Origin: Syntrophaceae bacterium UBA6109
GTDB lineage: Bacteria; Desulfobacterota; Syntrophia; Syntrophales; UBA6109
Assembly: GCA_002428445.1 (NCBI GenBank)
Contig: DIWJ01000026.1
Coordinates: forward strand, 69,041-133,040
Direction: 5' to 3'
Length of the DNA: 64,000 nt
A model generated the notes under the pieces. The model saw nothing but the letters and a program-made list of their open reading frames with translations. It ran no database searches and was not told where the DNA came from. How positions within the stretch are numbered: the first letter of the stretch is position 1; every line of letters starts with the position of its first letter. The translations under genes and the position numbers were made by a program. Shown here in pieces: positions 28,086 to 36,436 of this stretch.

Positions 28086-28688
28086 ATGAAATACAAAGGC
28101 CCTTGTCGGACTATGAAACGCCATTTCCCCAGATGCCTTCTCCATCTTCTGACGGCGGCGCTTTGCGCTTCTCTCCTGGGGTGCTCCTTTCTGAATGACC
28201 GCGTCGTAAAGAACGAACCCTCTTTCGAAGTGGCGACGCGGCAGGAACTGGTCATCGTCATCCGCATGATCTGGCCGGAATTGAACGATTCCCTGCCCGG
28301 CTCGACCAACATCGCCATCCCCTACGGAAAATACTACCTTCCCACCCTGACGGAACTTCGGGACATGGTCTACAGGTCCAGGGTGTACGAAATCGTCCCG
28401 GAGCAGGATCTCTTCATGTGCGCGGATTTTGCCCTGCAGCTGCACGCCCATGTCAAGATGCTGTGGAAGGAAAACGGCGGCAACGCTACGATCGCTTTCG
28501 GCGAGGCATGGGGAACCCGGTTCAATCTCTATAAGAAAGGCATCGTCATCCTGCGGGGCCTTGAAGCAAGCCATGCGGTGAATTTCGCCATCACGAGGGA
28601 TTGCGGCGTCGTATTGATCGAGCCGACCAGCGGAAAAATCTGGAAAGCCACGCCCGGCGAGGACACCATTCACTTCGTCAAGATGTAA
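28086..28688 (+). CDS. Putative lipoprotein with transglutaminase/papain-like residues
   Basis: 200 residues from the ATG at 28086; the ATG at 28113 (MKRHFPRC) is an equally good start for the lipoprotein signal. The lipobox LLGC predicts lipid attachment and membrane anchoring. Downstream, LFMCADFALQLHAHVKML, SHAVNFAITRDCG and VLIEPTSGKIW give a Cys ... His ... Glu/Asp order like that of transglutaminase-like cysteine-peptidase folds, but I do not recognise the family. No strong ribosome site is visible. It is flanked by the polyferredoxin gene (152 bases upstream) and an acyltransferase. Confidence 0.6.
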   Translation: MKYKGPCRTMKRHFPRCLLHLLTAALCASLLGCSFLNDRVVKNEPSFEVATRQELVIVIRMIWPELNDSLPGSTNIAIPYGKYYLPTLTELRDMVYRSRVYEIVPEQDLFMCADFALQLHAHVKMLWKENGGNATIAFGEAWGTRFNLYKKGIVILRGLEASHAVNFAITRDCGVVLIEPTSGKIWKATPGEDTIHFVKM

Positions 28689-28836
28689 TCCCGCGAAGGG
28701 GAACGCCGCCCATCGTCTCCAACCCTCCAAAGATTCTCTTCTTTATCCGGCCGAATGTGATATAGCCCCTCCTGTGGGACCGGGGAGCGCAGTGCGCCCG
28801 GTCCGGGACGGCCCATTTCCGAAACGACGGCGCTCG

Positions 28837-28863
28837 CGCCCGGCCTTTGCGGCCGGGCGTTTT
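28837..28863 (+). terminator. Rho-independent terminator or leader attenuator before acyltransferase gene
   Basis: A perfect 9-bp stem, CGCCCGGCC (28837-28845) with GGCCGGGCG (28851-28859), 5-base loop, followed by TTTT. It lies 150 bases after the lipoprotein gene and only 19 before the acyltransferase start, so it either ends the upstream transcript or acts in the leader of the next one. Confidence 0.65.
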
Positions 28864-28881
28864 CCATCGAAAGGACAGCGG

Positions 28882-29463
28882 ATGAGACAGATGATGTGCC
28901 TTGCGGGGCGGTTTCTCTATTTTCTCATGGGATGGCGTTTCGAGCCGCTCCCGCCCTATTTTTCGGGCAAGCACGTGATCATCGGTTTTCCCCACACGTC
29001 GAACATGGATACCGTCAGGGCCTTCACGGGGTTCCGGATCATCAAGCGAACCGGCCATATCATGATCAAGAAGGAATGGTTCTTCTGGCCCATGTCCCTG
29101 GTCCTGAAAATGCTCGGCGGGATCCCGGTCCATCGCGGATCTCCCCAAGGGATTGTGGAGCAGATGGTCAAAGTCTTCGACTCGAGAAACGAGTTTCTCC
29201 TCGCCATCGTGCCGGAAGGCACCCGGAAGAAAGTGACGACCATCAAGACCGGCTTCTGGCATATTGCCAAAGCCGCCCGGGTTTCCATCGTCTGCTGGTA
29301 CATGGACAACGAGAGCAAGCGGGCCCGCTGGCTGGACGAGGTCGTTCCCGGCGAGAGCAAGATGGACGATATCCTCCGGATACGGGACATCTACGAGAAG
29401 GCCGGATACCGGTTCCCGCTCGATGTCGCAGCCCTGTCCCGCGAAAATCGCCCCGGAAACTGA
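28882..29463 (+). CDS. PlsC-family acyltransferase (1-acyl-glycerol-3-phosphate acyltransferase-like)
   Basis: 193 residues. HTSNMDT gives the HX4D catalytic motif, and LLAIVPEGTRKKV the second acyl-acceptor motif of the PlsC superfamily; IPVHRGS lies between them. It probably transfers an acyl group to a lysophospholipid or related acceptor at the membrane. AAAGGA seven bases upstream fixes the ATG at 28882; a longer open frame upstream runs through the hairpin and is not real. A second, distinct acyltransferase follows 75 bases on, suggesting a small lipid-modification unit. Confidence 0.85.
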   Translation: MRQMMCLAGRFLYFLMGWRFEPLPPYFSGKHVIIGFPHTSNMDTVRAFTGFRIIKRTGHIMIKKEWFFWPMSLVLKMLGGIPVHRGSPQGIVEQMVKVFDSRNEFLLAIVPEGTRKKVTTIKTGFWHIAKAARVSIVCWYMDNESKRARWLDEVVPGESKMDDILRIRDIYEKAGYRFPLDVAALSRENRPGN

Positions 29464-29538
29464 CCCGCTATTCGGACGGCGCGGGCGGCGACGACCCCTT
29501 CCGCGGCAAGACCGGGAAAAGGCCCGGAGAATGTGCAG

Positions 29539-30225
29539 ATGGGATTTTCATGGAGCGGGATCCTGCGGACGAAGGCATTTCATGCGTTTCTGTACCGCTT
29601 TGTTCGCCTCTACAGCGCCACCTTCAGGATCCGGATCGACAATGAAAATGGCTGGATGGACCATTTGAACAGCGGCGGACGGGTTCTCCTGTGCGCCTGG
29701 CACCAGCAATTTTTCCCGGCGATACGGCACTTCCAGAATTACCGGGACTTCAAGCCGTCACTGATGATCAGCAGGAGTCAGGACGGGGAACTCATCGCCG
29801 GCGTGGCCGAGAGAAGCGGCTGGCACGCGGTGCGCGGATCGTCTTCGACGGGCGGCAGGGAAGCCCTGAAAAAGATGGTCGATCGTCTGAAGCGATACGG
29901 GCTGGCCGGCCACATCCTCGACGGGCCGCGGGGACCGGCGGGACAGGTGAAGGCCGGGGCGATCCAGCTGGCCCATGCCGCCGACGCGGTCATTGTCCCG
30001 TTCTATACCTCCGCCGACAGGGCGTGGTATTTCAACAGCTGGGACTATTTCTTCATCCCCAAACCGTTCGCGAACGTGCACATCCGTTTCGGCGCAACGA
30101 TCGCTTTCCCCCGCACGGAAGACACGACCGAGTTCGAAAACCAGCGCCTGTCGCTGGAGAAGACCATGCTTCCGGGGCTGAAGCAAAAAGCAGCTGTCCG
30201 GAAAGGGAAGCAGTCGCCGCACTGA
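29539..30225 (+). CDS. DUF374 lysophospholipid acyltransferase family protein
   Basis: 228 residues. CAWHQQFFPAIRHF, SRSQDGELIAGV and HILDGPRGPAGQVKAGAIQLA are the DUF374 hallmarks; the family is related to lipid A and glycerolipid acyltransferases, although the classical HX4D is replaced by the WHQQ region. WYFNSWDYFFIPKPFA follows. It is likely a membrane-associated acyltransferase acting on LPS or lipid precursors. GGAG lies nine bases before the ATG at 29539; a GTG two codons earlier is less likely. It forms a pair with the PlsC gene upstream. Confidence 0.85.
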   Translation: MGFSWSGILRTKAFHAFLYRFVRLYSATFRIRIDNENGWMDHLNSGGRVLLCAWHQQFFPAIRHFQNYRDFKPSLMISRSQDGELIAGVAERSGWHAVRGSSSTGGREALKKMVDRLKRYGLAGHILDGPRGPAGQVKAGAIQLAHAADAVIVPFYTSADRAWYFNSWDYFFIPKPFANVHIRFGATIAFPRTEDTTEFENQRLSLEKTMLPGLKQKAAVRKGKQSPH

Positions 30226-30306
30226 TGACTGCGGGCCTTCATCTTGTTCGAGGAAGGCCGGACATCGATCCCTCTTTCCCTTCGAGTCCGCAGAAGCCTT
30301 GAAAAT

Positions 30307-30777
30307 TCAGTGTTCCGCGAAGTTCCAGTAGCCCATTTCTCCAATGGCGCCGCAGACGTCCCGGGTCAGAAAGTAGTACGTGCTGTCCTGGGTGATGTGG
30401 CGCCAGGGCATGACGGGAAAGGCGGCGTCAAGCCGCTTGTCCGACAGGTCGTAGTCCGCGGAGGAGATGTTCCGGTACGTCGTATTCATGCAGTTGATCT
30501 CCTCCGTCGAGAGCGTGTAGCCGTAGCGATCGTACCCCGCGTCGGGAAGGCCCGCCTCCTTGCGGGCACCGACCATGAAAGCCCTGTAGCGGTCGGTCCG
30601 GGCGGTTGTTTTGCACCAGACGCGCACCGCTGTCTGCGAGATGGTCCGCGTGCTTTCGGCATCGGCGTAGACGGCATAATCCTTCTTCTCGATGATCAGG
30701 CGCCAGTCCGCCGCCGATGACGCCGCCGCCGTTCCGAAAAGCGCCAGGAAAAGAGCCGCACCAAACAGACCTTTCAT
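30307..30777 (-). CDS. Secreted protein, surface-adhesin E-like
   Basis: 156 residues with a signal peptide (MKGLFGAALFLALFGTAAA). The mature part (DWRLIIEKKDYAVYADAEST, VRVWCKTTARTDRY, CMNTTYRNISSADYDLSDKR) resembles the surface-adhesin E-like domain (PF16747) found in many small proteobacterial periplasmic proteins, where adhesion has generally not been tested. Two Cys pairs could form disulfides. AAGGAGG directly before the ATG gives strong initiation. The ATG overlaps the stop of the molybdoenzyme gene (ATGA), so it is produced with it and may be a partner. Confidence 0.75.
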   Translation of the reverse strand: MKGLFGAALFLALFGTAAASSAADWRLIIEKKDYAVYADAESTRTISQTAVRVWCKTTARTDRYRAFMVGARKEAGLPDAGYDRYGYTLSTEEINCMNTTYRNISSADYDLSDKRLDAAFPVMPWRHITQDSTYYFLTRDVCGAIGEMGYWNFAEH

Positions 30778-31484
30778 TTTCCTCCTTCCACGCCCGGCCG
30801 ATCGAAGAGCGGCCCCTTGCGTTCACCCGCCTGGCTGTAACCCATTTTCTCCCAGGTGCCGCGAAAATCCCGGTCCGCGGAAAGTTCGATCCGGCTGAGC
30901 CAGCGGATCCACTTGTATCCCCACTTCTCCTCCGCGACCAGGATGAACGGATAGCCCTGGGCGGGCGGCAGGTCGATTCCGTTGACGCGATCGGCGATGA
31001 TCATGTCCCGCGCCGCGACGTCCTTCAGCGGAATCGAAGTCGCGTAGCCGTCCACCGCGGAAAAGATGACGGTATCCGCGCCCGCCTTCGGGACGGCGAT
31101 GCGGAACAGATCCCGGAGGGGGATCCCCTCCCAGAGGACCGTTACCTTCCATCCCTCGACGCAGTGGAGCGTCACAAGTTTTTTCAGACGCGGCTTCTTC
31201 CGGAGTTCGTTGCAGGAGAAGGTCTGCGGCCGCTCGACAAGGCCGCCGAGCGTGAGCCGCCAGCCGTCAATGCCGATCTTCTGGACTCCGCCGATCGAGT
31301 TTTCGCGGAAATCGGCGACGGAACCGAGCTTCTGACCCTGATACTCCCGGACCTCCACCTGCTTCGGAGCGGAGGTCCGGTGCGGTTTTCCCTGGTCGAA
31401 GAGGAACACCGGGAGACTGACGACGGCCGCCGTTCCCACTAGGAACCAGAGGAGTTTTTTTCCTGCGCCGCTGGCCATTCCCAT
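30774..31484 (-). CDS. Molybdopterin-dependent oxidoreductase (sulfite-oxidase/YedY fold)
   Basis: 236 residues. A single N-terminal hydrophobic segment (KLLWFLVGTAAVVSLPVFLF) is followed by the sulfite-oxidase Mo-pterin fold: WRLTLGGLVERPQTFSCNEL, then VTLHCVEGWKVTVLWEGI, whose Cys should bind molybdenum, GYATSIPL and GYPFILVAEEKWGYKWIRWL. No twin-arginine motif is present although this fold is normally Tat-exported. GAGG lies upstream of the ATG at 31484. Its stop overlaps the start of the adhesin-E-like gene. Substrate unknown; relatives reduce sulfoxides or oxidise sulfite. Confidence 0.85.
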   Translation of the reverse strand: MGMASGAGKKLLWFLVGTAAVVSLPVFLFDQGKPHRTSAPKQVEVREYQGQKLGSVADFRENSIGGVQKIGIDGWRLTLGGLVERPQTFSCNELRKKPRLKKLVTLHCVEGWKVTVLWEGIPLRDLFRIAVPKAGADTVIFSAVDGYATSIPLKDVAARDMIIADRVNGIDLPPAQGYPFILVAEEKWGYKWIRWLSRIELSADRDFRGTWEKMGYSQAGERKGPLFDRPGVEGGK

Positions 31485-31538
31485 GTCCTTCCACCTCGCC
31501 GCGCGGACGACCCGCCGCGGCGGCCGGGTCTCCGGTCC

Positions 31539-32699
31539 CTATGGCCGCTGCGCCGGCAAGAGGTCGATGATCGTCACCTCCGGAGGGGAAAGGAGACGCA
31601 TCGGCGGGCCCCAGGTTCCGGTTCCGCGGCTCACATAGAGATGAGAGGAGTTGAGGAACCGGAAGTAGCCGGCATGCAGGGGGAAGAAGACGCGCGTGAT
31701 CAGGTTGAAGGGGAAAATCTGCCCCTTGTGCGTGTGGCCGGACAGCTGCAGGTCGAAAAATTCGACGGCCTCCTTGTCGATGAAGGGCTTGTGTTTGAGC
31801 AGGAGCGTGAAGTACCGGCGCGGCAGCTTCGCGAGAAGCTCCTTTTCATTGGCCGGCCGGTAGCTGTCGGAGTTTCGCCCCGTATCGTCGTCCACGCCGA
31901 CGACATTGAGCACGCCTGCGATCGTCATGCCCTCCCCCCGCAGGACGGAAAATCCCGCAGATTTCGTGAAATCGACGGCCTGTCCGATTCCGGCGTAGAA
32001 CTCATGGTTCCCCGTGATCGCAAACTTGCCGAATCGCGGCTGAAACGCCTTGAACGGTTCCGCCGCGCCCGCCATGCCGTCCAGCTGCCCGTCCACGAGA
32101 TCGCCCGTGGAGACGAGGATGTCGGGAGATTCCTTCCGGATCTTTTCGATCAGGGACTGCATCCGCTCTTTCCCGATGAGAATGCCGATATGGACGTCCG
32201 AGATCTGGGCAATGCGGACCCTCCCGACCTGATCGGAGATCTTCGAGGACCGGATGGTGATCCTCTCCACGACGATATTCCCCGCCTCGTAAAAACCGTA
32301 CAGGGAAAGGACTCCCCCGATCAGGAGCGGGCCGGCAAAGGCCCACCGTGGCGGCGGCAGGAGCGCGGGGAAATTCCTCTTCCATATCCTCCCCGCAGTC
32401 CACAGGAGCAGCGCCCACGCATCCAGCAGGAGGGAAGCCGAGAAGAACAGGAAGAGAAATCCCATCCAGTCGTAGCCCACCCAGGCGAAAAACTTCGCCA
32501 CCGCTTCCAGGCCGACCTTTTCCGTTACGCGGATGATCGGCGAGGAAAGGAAGAGCAGGACGAGCGCCGAGACAATCAGGACCTTCCCGGTCCCCTCCGG
32601 ATGGAAGGCGCGCTTCAGTTTGCGGAAGAAGTAAACGTGCAAACCGCCGTAAAGCAGGAAGAACGTCAGAAAAAACAGAGCCAGGGACAGAATTCTCAT
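31539..32699 (-). CDS. Membrane-anchored metallophosphoesterase (YkuE-like)
   Basis: 386 residues. The first ~150 carry four hydrophobic helices; the C-terminal part is a calcineurin-type metallophosphoesterase with RIAQISDVHIG, VSTGDLVDG, AITGNHEFY and LQLSGHTHKGQ, which supply the two-metal ligands. Relatives of this architecture act on lipid or cyclic-nucleotide phosphodiesters such as UDP-diacylglucosamine. The start is taken at the ATG at 32699, with GGAG upstream; the frame stays open further upstream but without protein-like features. Cytoplasmic or periplasmic orientation was not determined. Confidence 0.85.
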   Translation of the reverse strand: MRILSLALFFLTFFLLYGGLHVYFFRKLKRAFHPEGTGKVLIVSALVLLFLSSPIIRVTEKVGLEAVAKFFAWVGYDWMGFLFLFFSASLLLDAWALLLWTAGRIWKRNFPALLPPPRWAFAGPLLIGGVLSLYGFYEAGNIVVERITIRSSKISDQVGRVRIAQISDVHIGILIGKERMQSLIEKIRKESPDILVSTGDLVDGQLDGMAGAAEPFKAFQPRFGKFAITGNHEFYAGIGQAVDFTKSAGFSVLRGEGMTIAGVLNVVGVDDDTGRNSDSYRPANEKELLAKLPRRYFTLLLKHKPFIDKEAVEFFDLQLSGHTHKGQIFPFNLITRVFFPLHAGYFRFLNSSHLYVSRGTGTWGPPMRLLSPPEVTIIDLLPAQRP

Positions 32700-32758
32700 A
32701 CGCCGGGATTCTCCATAAGAGGCGACAGGGTAACGGCAAACGGAACCGGTGTCAACAG

Positions 32759-32802
32759 CAAACCCCGCACAGCAAACCCCGCAAACCCCGCGCAAACCCC
32801 GC
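32759..32802. repeat. Four copies of CAAACCCCGC
   Basis: The 10-mer CAAACCCCGC occurs at 32759, 32773, 32782 and 32793, a short imperfect tandem cluster in the intergenic space between two divergent genes. It does not match a known operator that I can name. Confidence 0.55.
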
Positions 32803-32937
32803 GAATGGCCTCCCCCCTGTTCCATCCGGGCGATCATCCGGGATATTCCGGTCTCCGCACGGTTCTTGAAGTTGCCGGCGGGAACAGCGGTATGGTAAAA
32901 GGATAGAAAGTCGATGAAAGGAAGGGAGGATCCGTAC

Positions 32938-33405
32938 ATGGCAAAAGGAAAAACGATCGCAACGGGGGGGAAAGTGCGGGACTTCACCCTGAAGGACCAC
33001 AGGGGTGGGGATTTCAGGCTGTCGGCGCAGCGGGGAAAGAAGGTGCTGCTGTCGTTCCACCCCCTGGCCTGGACGTCGGTTTGCGCCCGCCAGATGAAGG
33101 CCCTGGAGAAGAACCGCAAGGCCTTCGTCAAGCTGGGAACGGTCGCCGTCGGGGTGAGCGTGGATACGGTCCCATCAAAGGCCGCCTGGGCAAAGGCCCT
33201 GAAGATCAGGTCGACCCGGCTCCTCTGCGATTTCTGGCCGCACGGGAAGGTGGCGAACTCGCTGGGGATCTTCCGTGAGGAAAACGGATTCTCCGAGCGG
33301 GCCTGCGTGATCGTCGATGAAAAGGGAAGGGCGGTCTTCGTGAAGGTATATCCCCTGGGGGAACTGCCCGATCTGCGGGAAATCTTCAAGGTCCTGCGGG
33401 CGTAA
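32938..33405 (+). CDS. Peroxiredoxin (AhpC/Bcp-like thiol peroxidase)
   Basis: 155 residues, a single thioredoxin-fold redoxin domain: VRDFTLKDHRGGDFRLS, then SFHPLAWTSVCARQM, in which the Cys after WTSV is the peroxidatic residue (P-x3-T-x2-C), and GVSVDTVPSKAAWAKAL. A second Cys in LLCDFWPHG may resolve the disulfide, and a third lies at RACVIVD. It reduces peroxides using thiols. GGGAGGA eight bases before the ATG at 32938 decides the start. The gene ends 10 bases from the convergent outer-membrane gene. Confidence 0.85.
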   Translation: MAKGKTIATGGKVRDFTLKDHRGGDFRLSAQRGKKVLLSFHPLAWTSVCARQMKALEKNRKAFVKLGTVAVGVSVDTVPSKAAWAKALKIRSTRLLCDFWPHGKVANSLGIFREENGFSERACVIVDEKGRAVFVKVYPLGELPDLREIFKVLRA

Positions 33406-33415
33406 GACGCCGGCC

Positions 33416-34429
33416 TCAGAATTGGAGGCTCACCTTTGCCGCCATGTAGGGCCCGTCGCTGATGTCCAGGCGGTTCCGGTCGCGGTCCGAGTAGTCCTTG
33501 CCCTCGAAGTAGAACCGGTCGAAGGCGTATCCGCCCTCCAGTTCCAGGAAGACGTCCTTGATCGTCTCGAGGCGGAGTCCTCCGCCGGCCCGCTTCTCGT
33601 AGTAGAAAAGGCCGTGCTCGGAGTCGGCCCGCCCGGCGCGCAGATACCTCCGGCTCGACCAGTCAAAGGCGGCGAAGAGGGAGCACTTGTCGATCACTTT
33701 CCAGGCGGCCTCGGCATGCACCGTCCGAACCGGCAGATACGAAGCCTCCAGGGTGATGTCCTTCCAGGGTTTGTACGAAAGCCACAGGTAGGGGAAACCG
33801 ATGACGCCGCGGAACTTGTCGGAGGGCGACCAGTAGTAGGCGACGCCCGGCAGCGGCACGTGGTTCAGGAACTCGCGGTTGTTGGAATAATTCAGCAGCA
33901 GGAGCCAGGCGTTGCGCTCGCCGCTCGGCAGGCGCAGGAACCCGGTGAGCTGAACCGTGTCCTCGCGGGAACTGTTAAAGGGCTTGTCTGAGGCGGAACC
34001 GAGGGAGAAAAAACCGCCGCTGATCCGTCCGTCGTCGTGGCGATGGCGGTAACCGGCGCCGAAGCGCATATCCCAGAGATCGGCGGGAAAGCGTTCGCCC
34101 GTATCGGGAAGGGTCGCCTCGGTCTCGATGCCGTCGTGGCGGATCGTCGCCGCGGCGGTCCACTCGTCGCTGGAATTCTGGCGGATCGGAACCAGCAGGG
34201 AGACATCCTGCCGGAACGAGGCGAAATCGCCGCCGGTTTGATCGATCCGCCGGGACGGATACGCTGTCCCCTCCCAGCTGATCTTCGTCCTGACCTTTCC
34301 CAGTTCCGGGTGGAGGAGCGCCGGCAGTTCCTCCGCGGCTCCCGCCGGCGGGACGGATATCCACGCGAGCGGAAGGAGAATCGCCAGAACGGCGGGGACG
34401 ATGAGGCATTCAAGAAGGCGGCGGTTCAT
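33416..34429 (-). CDS. Outer-membrane beta-barrel protein (DUF6268-like)
   Basis: 337 residues with a signal peptide (LECLIVPAVLAILLPLAW ...). The mature chain alternates hydrophobic and polar residues with many aromatic girdle residues and ends in KVSLQF, the terminal-Phe signal recognised by the BAM complex, so it should be an outer-membrane barrel. Motifs such as WLLLLNYSNNREFL and GVAYYWSPSDKFRGVIGFPY match the DUF6268 pattern as I recall it. AAAGGGGG directly precedes the ATG at 34429. Function, porin or otherwise, unknown. Confidence 0.78.
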   Translation of the reverse strand: MNRRLLECLIVPAVLAILLPLAWISVPPAGAAEELPALLHPELGKVRTKISWEGTAYPSRRIDQTGGDFASFRQDVSLLVPIRQNSSDEWTAAATIRHDGIETEATLPDTGERFPADLWDMRFGAGYRHRHDDGRISGGFFSLGSASDKPFNSSREDTVQLTGFLRLPSGERNAWLLLLNYSNNREFLNHVPLPGVAYYWSPSDKFRGVIGFPYLWLSYKPWKDITLEASYLPVRTVHAEAAWKVIDKCSLFAAFDWSSRRYLRAGRADSEHGLFYYEKRAGGGLRLETIKDVFLELEGGYAFDRFYFEGKDYSDRDRNRLDISDGPYMAAKVSLQF

Positions 34430-34585
34430 CGCCCCCTTTCTATAGGCACAGGCGGCGCTTGTCAAAGGGAAAAAGGCGAAAAATGTCCCTCCGGCTGAAG
34501 GTCGCCGGGACGGCGGCGGCGAGGCGTTCCGCAGGGCGGGGCAAAAAGAGGGCTGAAGCATGAAATAACGGGCTCTTAATTTGTC

Positions 34586-34614
34586 TTGACAGGGCTCAAA
34601 AAGATATTTATAGC
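34586..34614 (+). promoter_or_regulatory. Sigma70-type promoter for the S1-domain gene
   Basis: TTGACA at 34586-34591, a 17-base spacer and TATAGC at 34609-34614, 47 bases before the ATG of the S1-domain protein. The -35 is perfect and the spacing optimal. Confidence 0.7.
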
Positions 34615-34661
34615 CACCATCTCCATCGGAAATACCTGGAAGGGAATACGGAAAAACCTCT

Positions 34662-35870
34662 ATGGAAAATCAGGAACAAACGGACGACAAGAGCTTTGCG
34701 GAACTCCTCGCTGAAAACGAACCGGAAATGGACCGGATGAAGCCCGGTCAGCGCGTCGAGGCGGTGATCGTGAAGATCACGCCGGAGTGGATTTTTCTCG
34801 ACATCGGCGGGAAGCATGAGGGACACCTCGACCGGAAGGAAATGCTCGACGAAGCGGGCGCCTTGAAGGTCAAGGAGGGGGACACGGTCCGCGCCTATTT
34901 CCTCTCTTCGCGGCAGAACGAGAAGCTGTTCACGACGAAACTGTCCAAGGGCGATGCCGGCCGCGCGCTGCTTGAAGACGCATGGAAGAGCGGCATCCCC
35001 GTCGAAGGAATCGTGGAAAAGGAAATCAAGGGCGGCTTCGAGGTCAAGATCGCGGGCGTTGCCCGGGGATTCTGCCCGTTCTCGCAGATGTCGATCACCC
35101 GCGTGGCCAATGCGGCGGATTTTGTCGGCAAGCGGCTGAATTTCATCATCCTCGAATACAAGGAACGGGGACGCAACGTCATCCTGTCCCGGCGGCCGAT
35201 TCTGGAAGAAGAATTGAAGGCGAAGCGCGAAGTCCTCAAGGCCACGCTGCGCGAAGGGATGCCCATCGACGGAACCATCGTCTCGATCCAGAAGTTCGGC
35301 GCCTTTGTCGACATCGGCGGCATGCAGGCCCTCCTGCCCATCTCCGAGATCGCCTGGGAGCGCATCGAGACCGTCGAAGACCGGCTCAGCGTCGGCCAGA
35401 AGATCTCAACGCACATCCAGAAGCTCGACTGGGAAAAGAATCGGATCTCGCTGAGCCTCAAGGACACCCTCCCCGATCCCTGGCAGGGCGTGGAAGGCGC
35501 TTTTCCGGTCGGTGCGGTCGTCGGCGGTAAGGTGGCGAGGCTCGCCAACTTCGGCGCCTTCGTCACGGTTGCCCCCGGTGTGGACGGCCTGATTCACGTC
35601 TCGAAGCTGGGTTCCGGGAAGAAGATCAAACACGCGAGCGACGTCCTGAAGACCGGGGACGAGATCCGGGTGCAGATCGAGGCGGTCGATCGCGAGCATC
35701 GCCGTCTGACCCTGGCGCTCTCCGGCAGAGAATCGGGTGAGCCTCAAGGCGGAGGCCCGGACGAGTACCGCCCCTATGTCGGAAAACGCGGCGGTTTCGG
35801 TTCCCTGGGCGATCTCCTGCGTGAAAACGGCCCCTCCTCGCCGGCGGATACCAAAGAACCTCAGGATTGA
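34662..35870 (+). CDS. S1 RNA-binding domain protein (ribosomal protein S1-like)
   Basis: 402 residues containing four S1 (OB-fold) repeats, starting at about residues 25, 110, 195 and 285: RVEAVIVKITPEWIFLDIGG, PVEGIVEKEIKGGFEVKIAG, PIDGTIVSIQKFGAFVDIGG and VVGGKVARLANFGAFVTVAP. It binds RNA, but with four repeats rather than six it is a shorter S1 paralogue (YbhX/RpsA-like), which may act in translation or RNA turnover rather than as the essential ribosomal S1. The last ~50 residues are Gly/Asp-rich and disordered. A good promoter lies upstream. Confidence 0.88.
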   Translation: MENQEQTDDKSFAELLAENEPEMDRMKPGQRVEAVIVKITPEWIFLDIGGKHEGHLDRKEMLDEAGALKVKEGDTVRAYFLSSRQNEKLFTTKLSKGDAGRALLEDAWKSGIPVEGIVEKEIKGGFEVKIAGVARGFCPFSQMSITRVANAADFVGKRLNFIILEYKERGRNVILSRRPILEEELKAKREVLKATLREGMPIDGTIVSIQKFGAFVDIGGMQALLPISEIAWERIETVEDRLSVGQKISTHIQKLDWEKNRISLSLKDTLPDPWQGVEGAFPVGAVVGGKVARLANFGAFVTVAPGVDGLIHVSKLGSGKKIKHASDVLKTGDEIRVQIEAVDREHRRLTLALSGRESGEPQGGGPDEYRPYVGKRGGFGSLGDLLRENGPSSPADTKEPQD

Positions 35871-35878
35871 TTTTGGTG

Positions 35879-35920
35879 CGGCGCGCCGCCGGGGAAATCC
35901 TGACGGCGCGCCGTTGTTCG
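35879..35920 (+). terminator. Candidate terminator after the S1-domain gene
   Basis: The self-complementary 10-mer CGGCGCGCCG occurs at 35879-35888 and again at 35904-35913, giving a strong stem with a 15-base loop nine bases after the S1 gene stop. The following TTGTT is only weakly T-rich. Confidence 0.5.
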
Positions 35921-36112
35921 CAGCCCTCCGGCCCCGCCTCCCTCTCTCCAATGCCCCTGACGCGGTCTTCGCGCGAAAAAGAGTCTTGATCGTTCCCGGA
36001 AAGCGTGGTAGTTCTCGCGCAGTCGTTTATTCTCCCGAGCCGCGTCCGGAAAGCGCTCCCGGCCGCAAGCCTCAGACCGTACCCGTTGCCGAACCTGATC
36101 TTGAGGAATCCG

Positions 36113-36400
36113 ATGCTCAAACATCTGGTGCTGATGAAATTCCGCCAAGACGTCCGGCCCGAGGAGATCCAGTCGCTGAAGGAGGATCTGGCGGCGATGC
36201 CGGGGCGGATCTCGGAGATTCTCTCCTACGAATTCGGCTGCGACATCCGTTCCGAGCGCTCCTACGACTTCGGCGTCGTGTCGACCTTTCAAAACGTGGA
36301 CGCCCTGAAGCGCTATCAGATCCATCCCGAGCACATGGTTCTGCTGCGGAAGGTCCGCACCCTCTGCACCAGCATCGTCGCCTGCATCTTCGAATGCTGA
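36113..36400 (+). CDS. Dabb (stress-responsive A/B barrel) family protein
   Basis: 95 residues. MLKHLVLMKFRQDVRPEEI followed by LSYEFGCDI, DFGVVSTFQNVDALKRYQIH and PEHMVLLRKVRTLC fit a Dabb alpha/beta barrel, a dimeric fold used by small stress-induced or cyclase-like proteins. TGAGGA five bases upstream sets the ATG at 36113. Four Cys residues are unusual for so short a member. It stands alone between the S1 gene and a convergent nucleotidase. Biochemical role unknown. Confidence 0.85.
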   Translation: MLKHLVLMKFRQDVRPEEIQSLKEDLAAMPGRISEILSYEFGCDIRSERSYDFGVVSTFQNVDALKRYQIHPEHMVLLRKVRTLCTSIVACIFEC

Positions 36401-36436
36401 AGGCGCCGCGCCATTTTCTATTTTGCCGACCGGGCC

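Noticed and set aside
28774..28881. N-terminal extension of the PlsC acyltransferase
   Set aside because: It would translate through a perfect hairpin plus TTTT; AAAGGA before 28882 gives the real start.
31539..33389. A 616-residue reading of the metallophosphoesterase with a long N-terminal extension
   Set aside because: The extra part is antisense to the peroxiredoxin gene and has no domain; the ATG at 32699 starts directly with the membrane helices.
32938..33405. Selenocysteine peroxiredoxin
   Set aside because: The peroxidatic residue codon is TGC (Cys) with no UGA in the frame.
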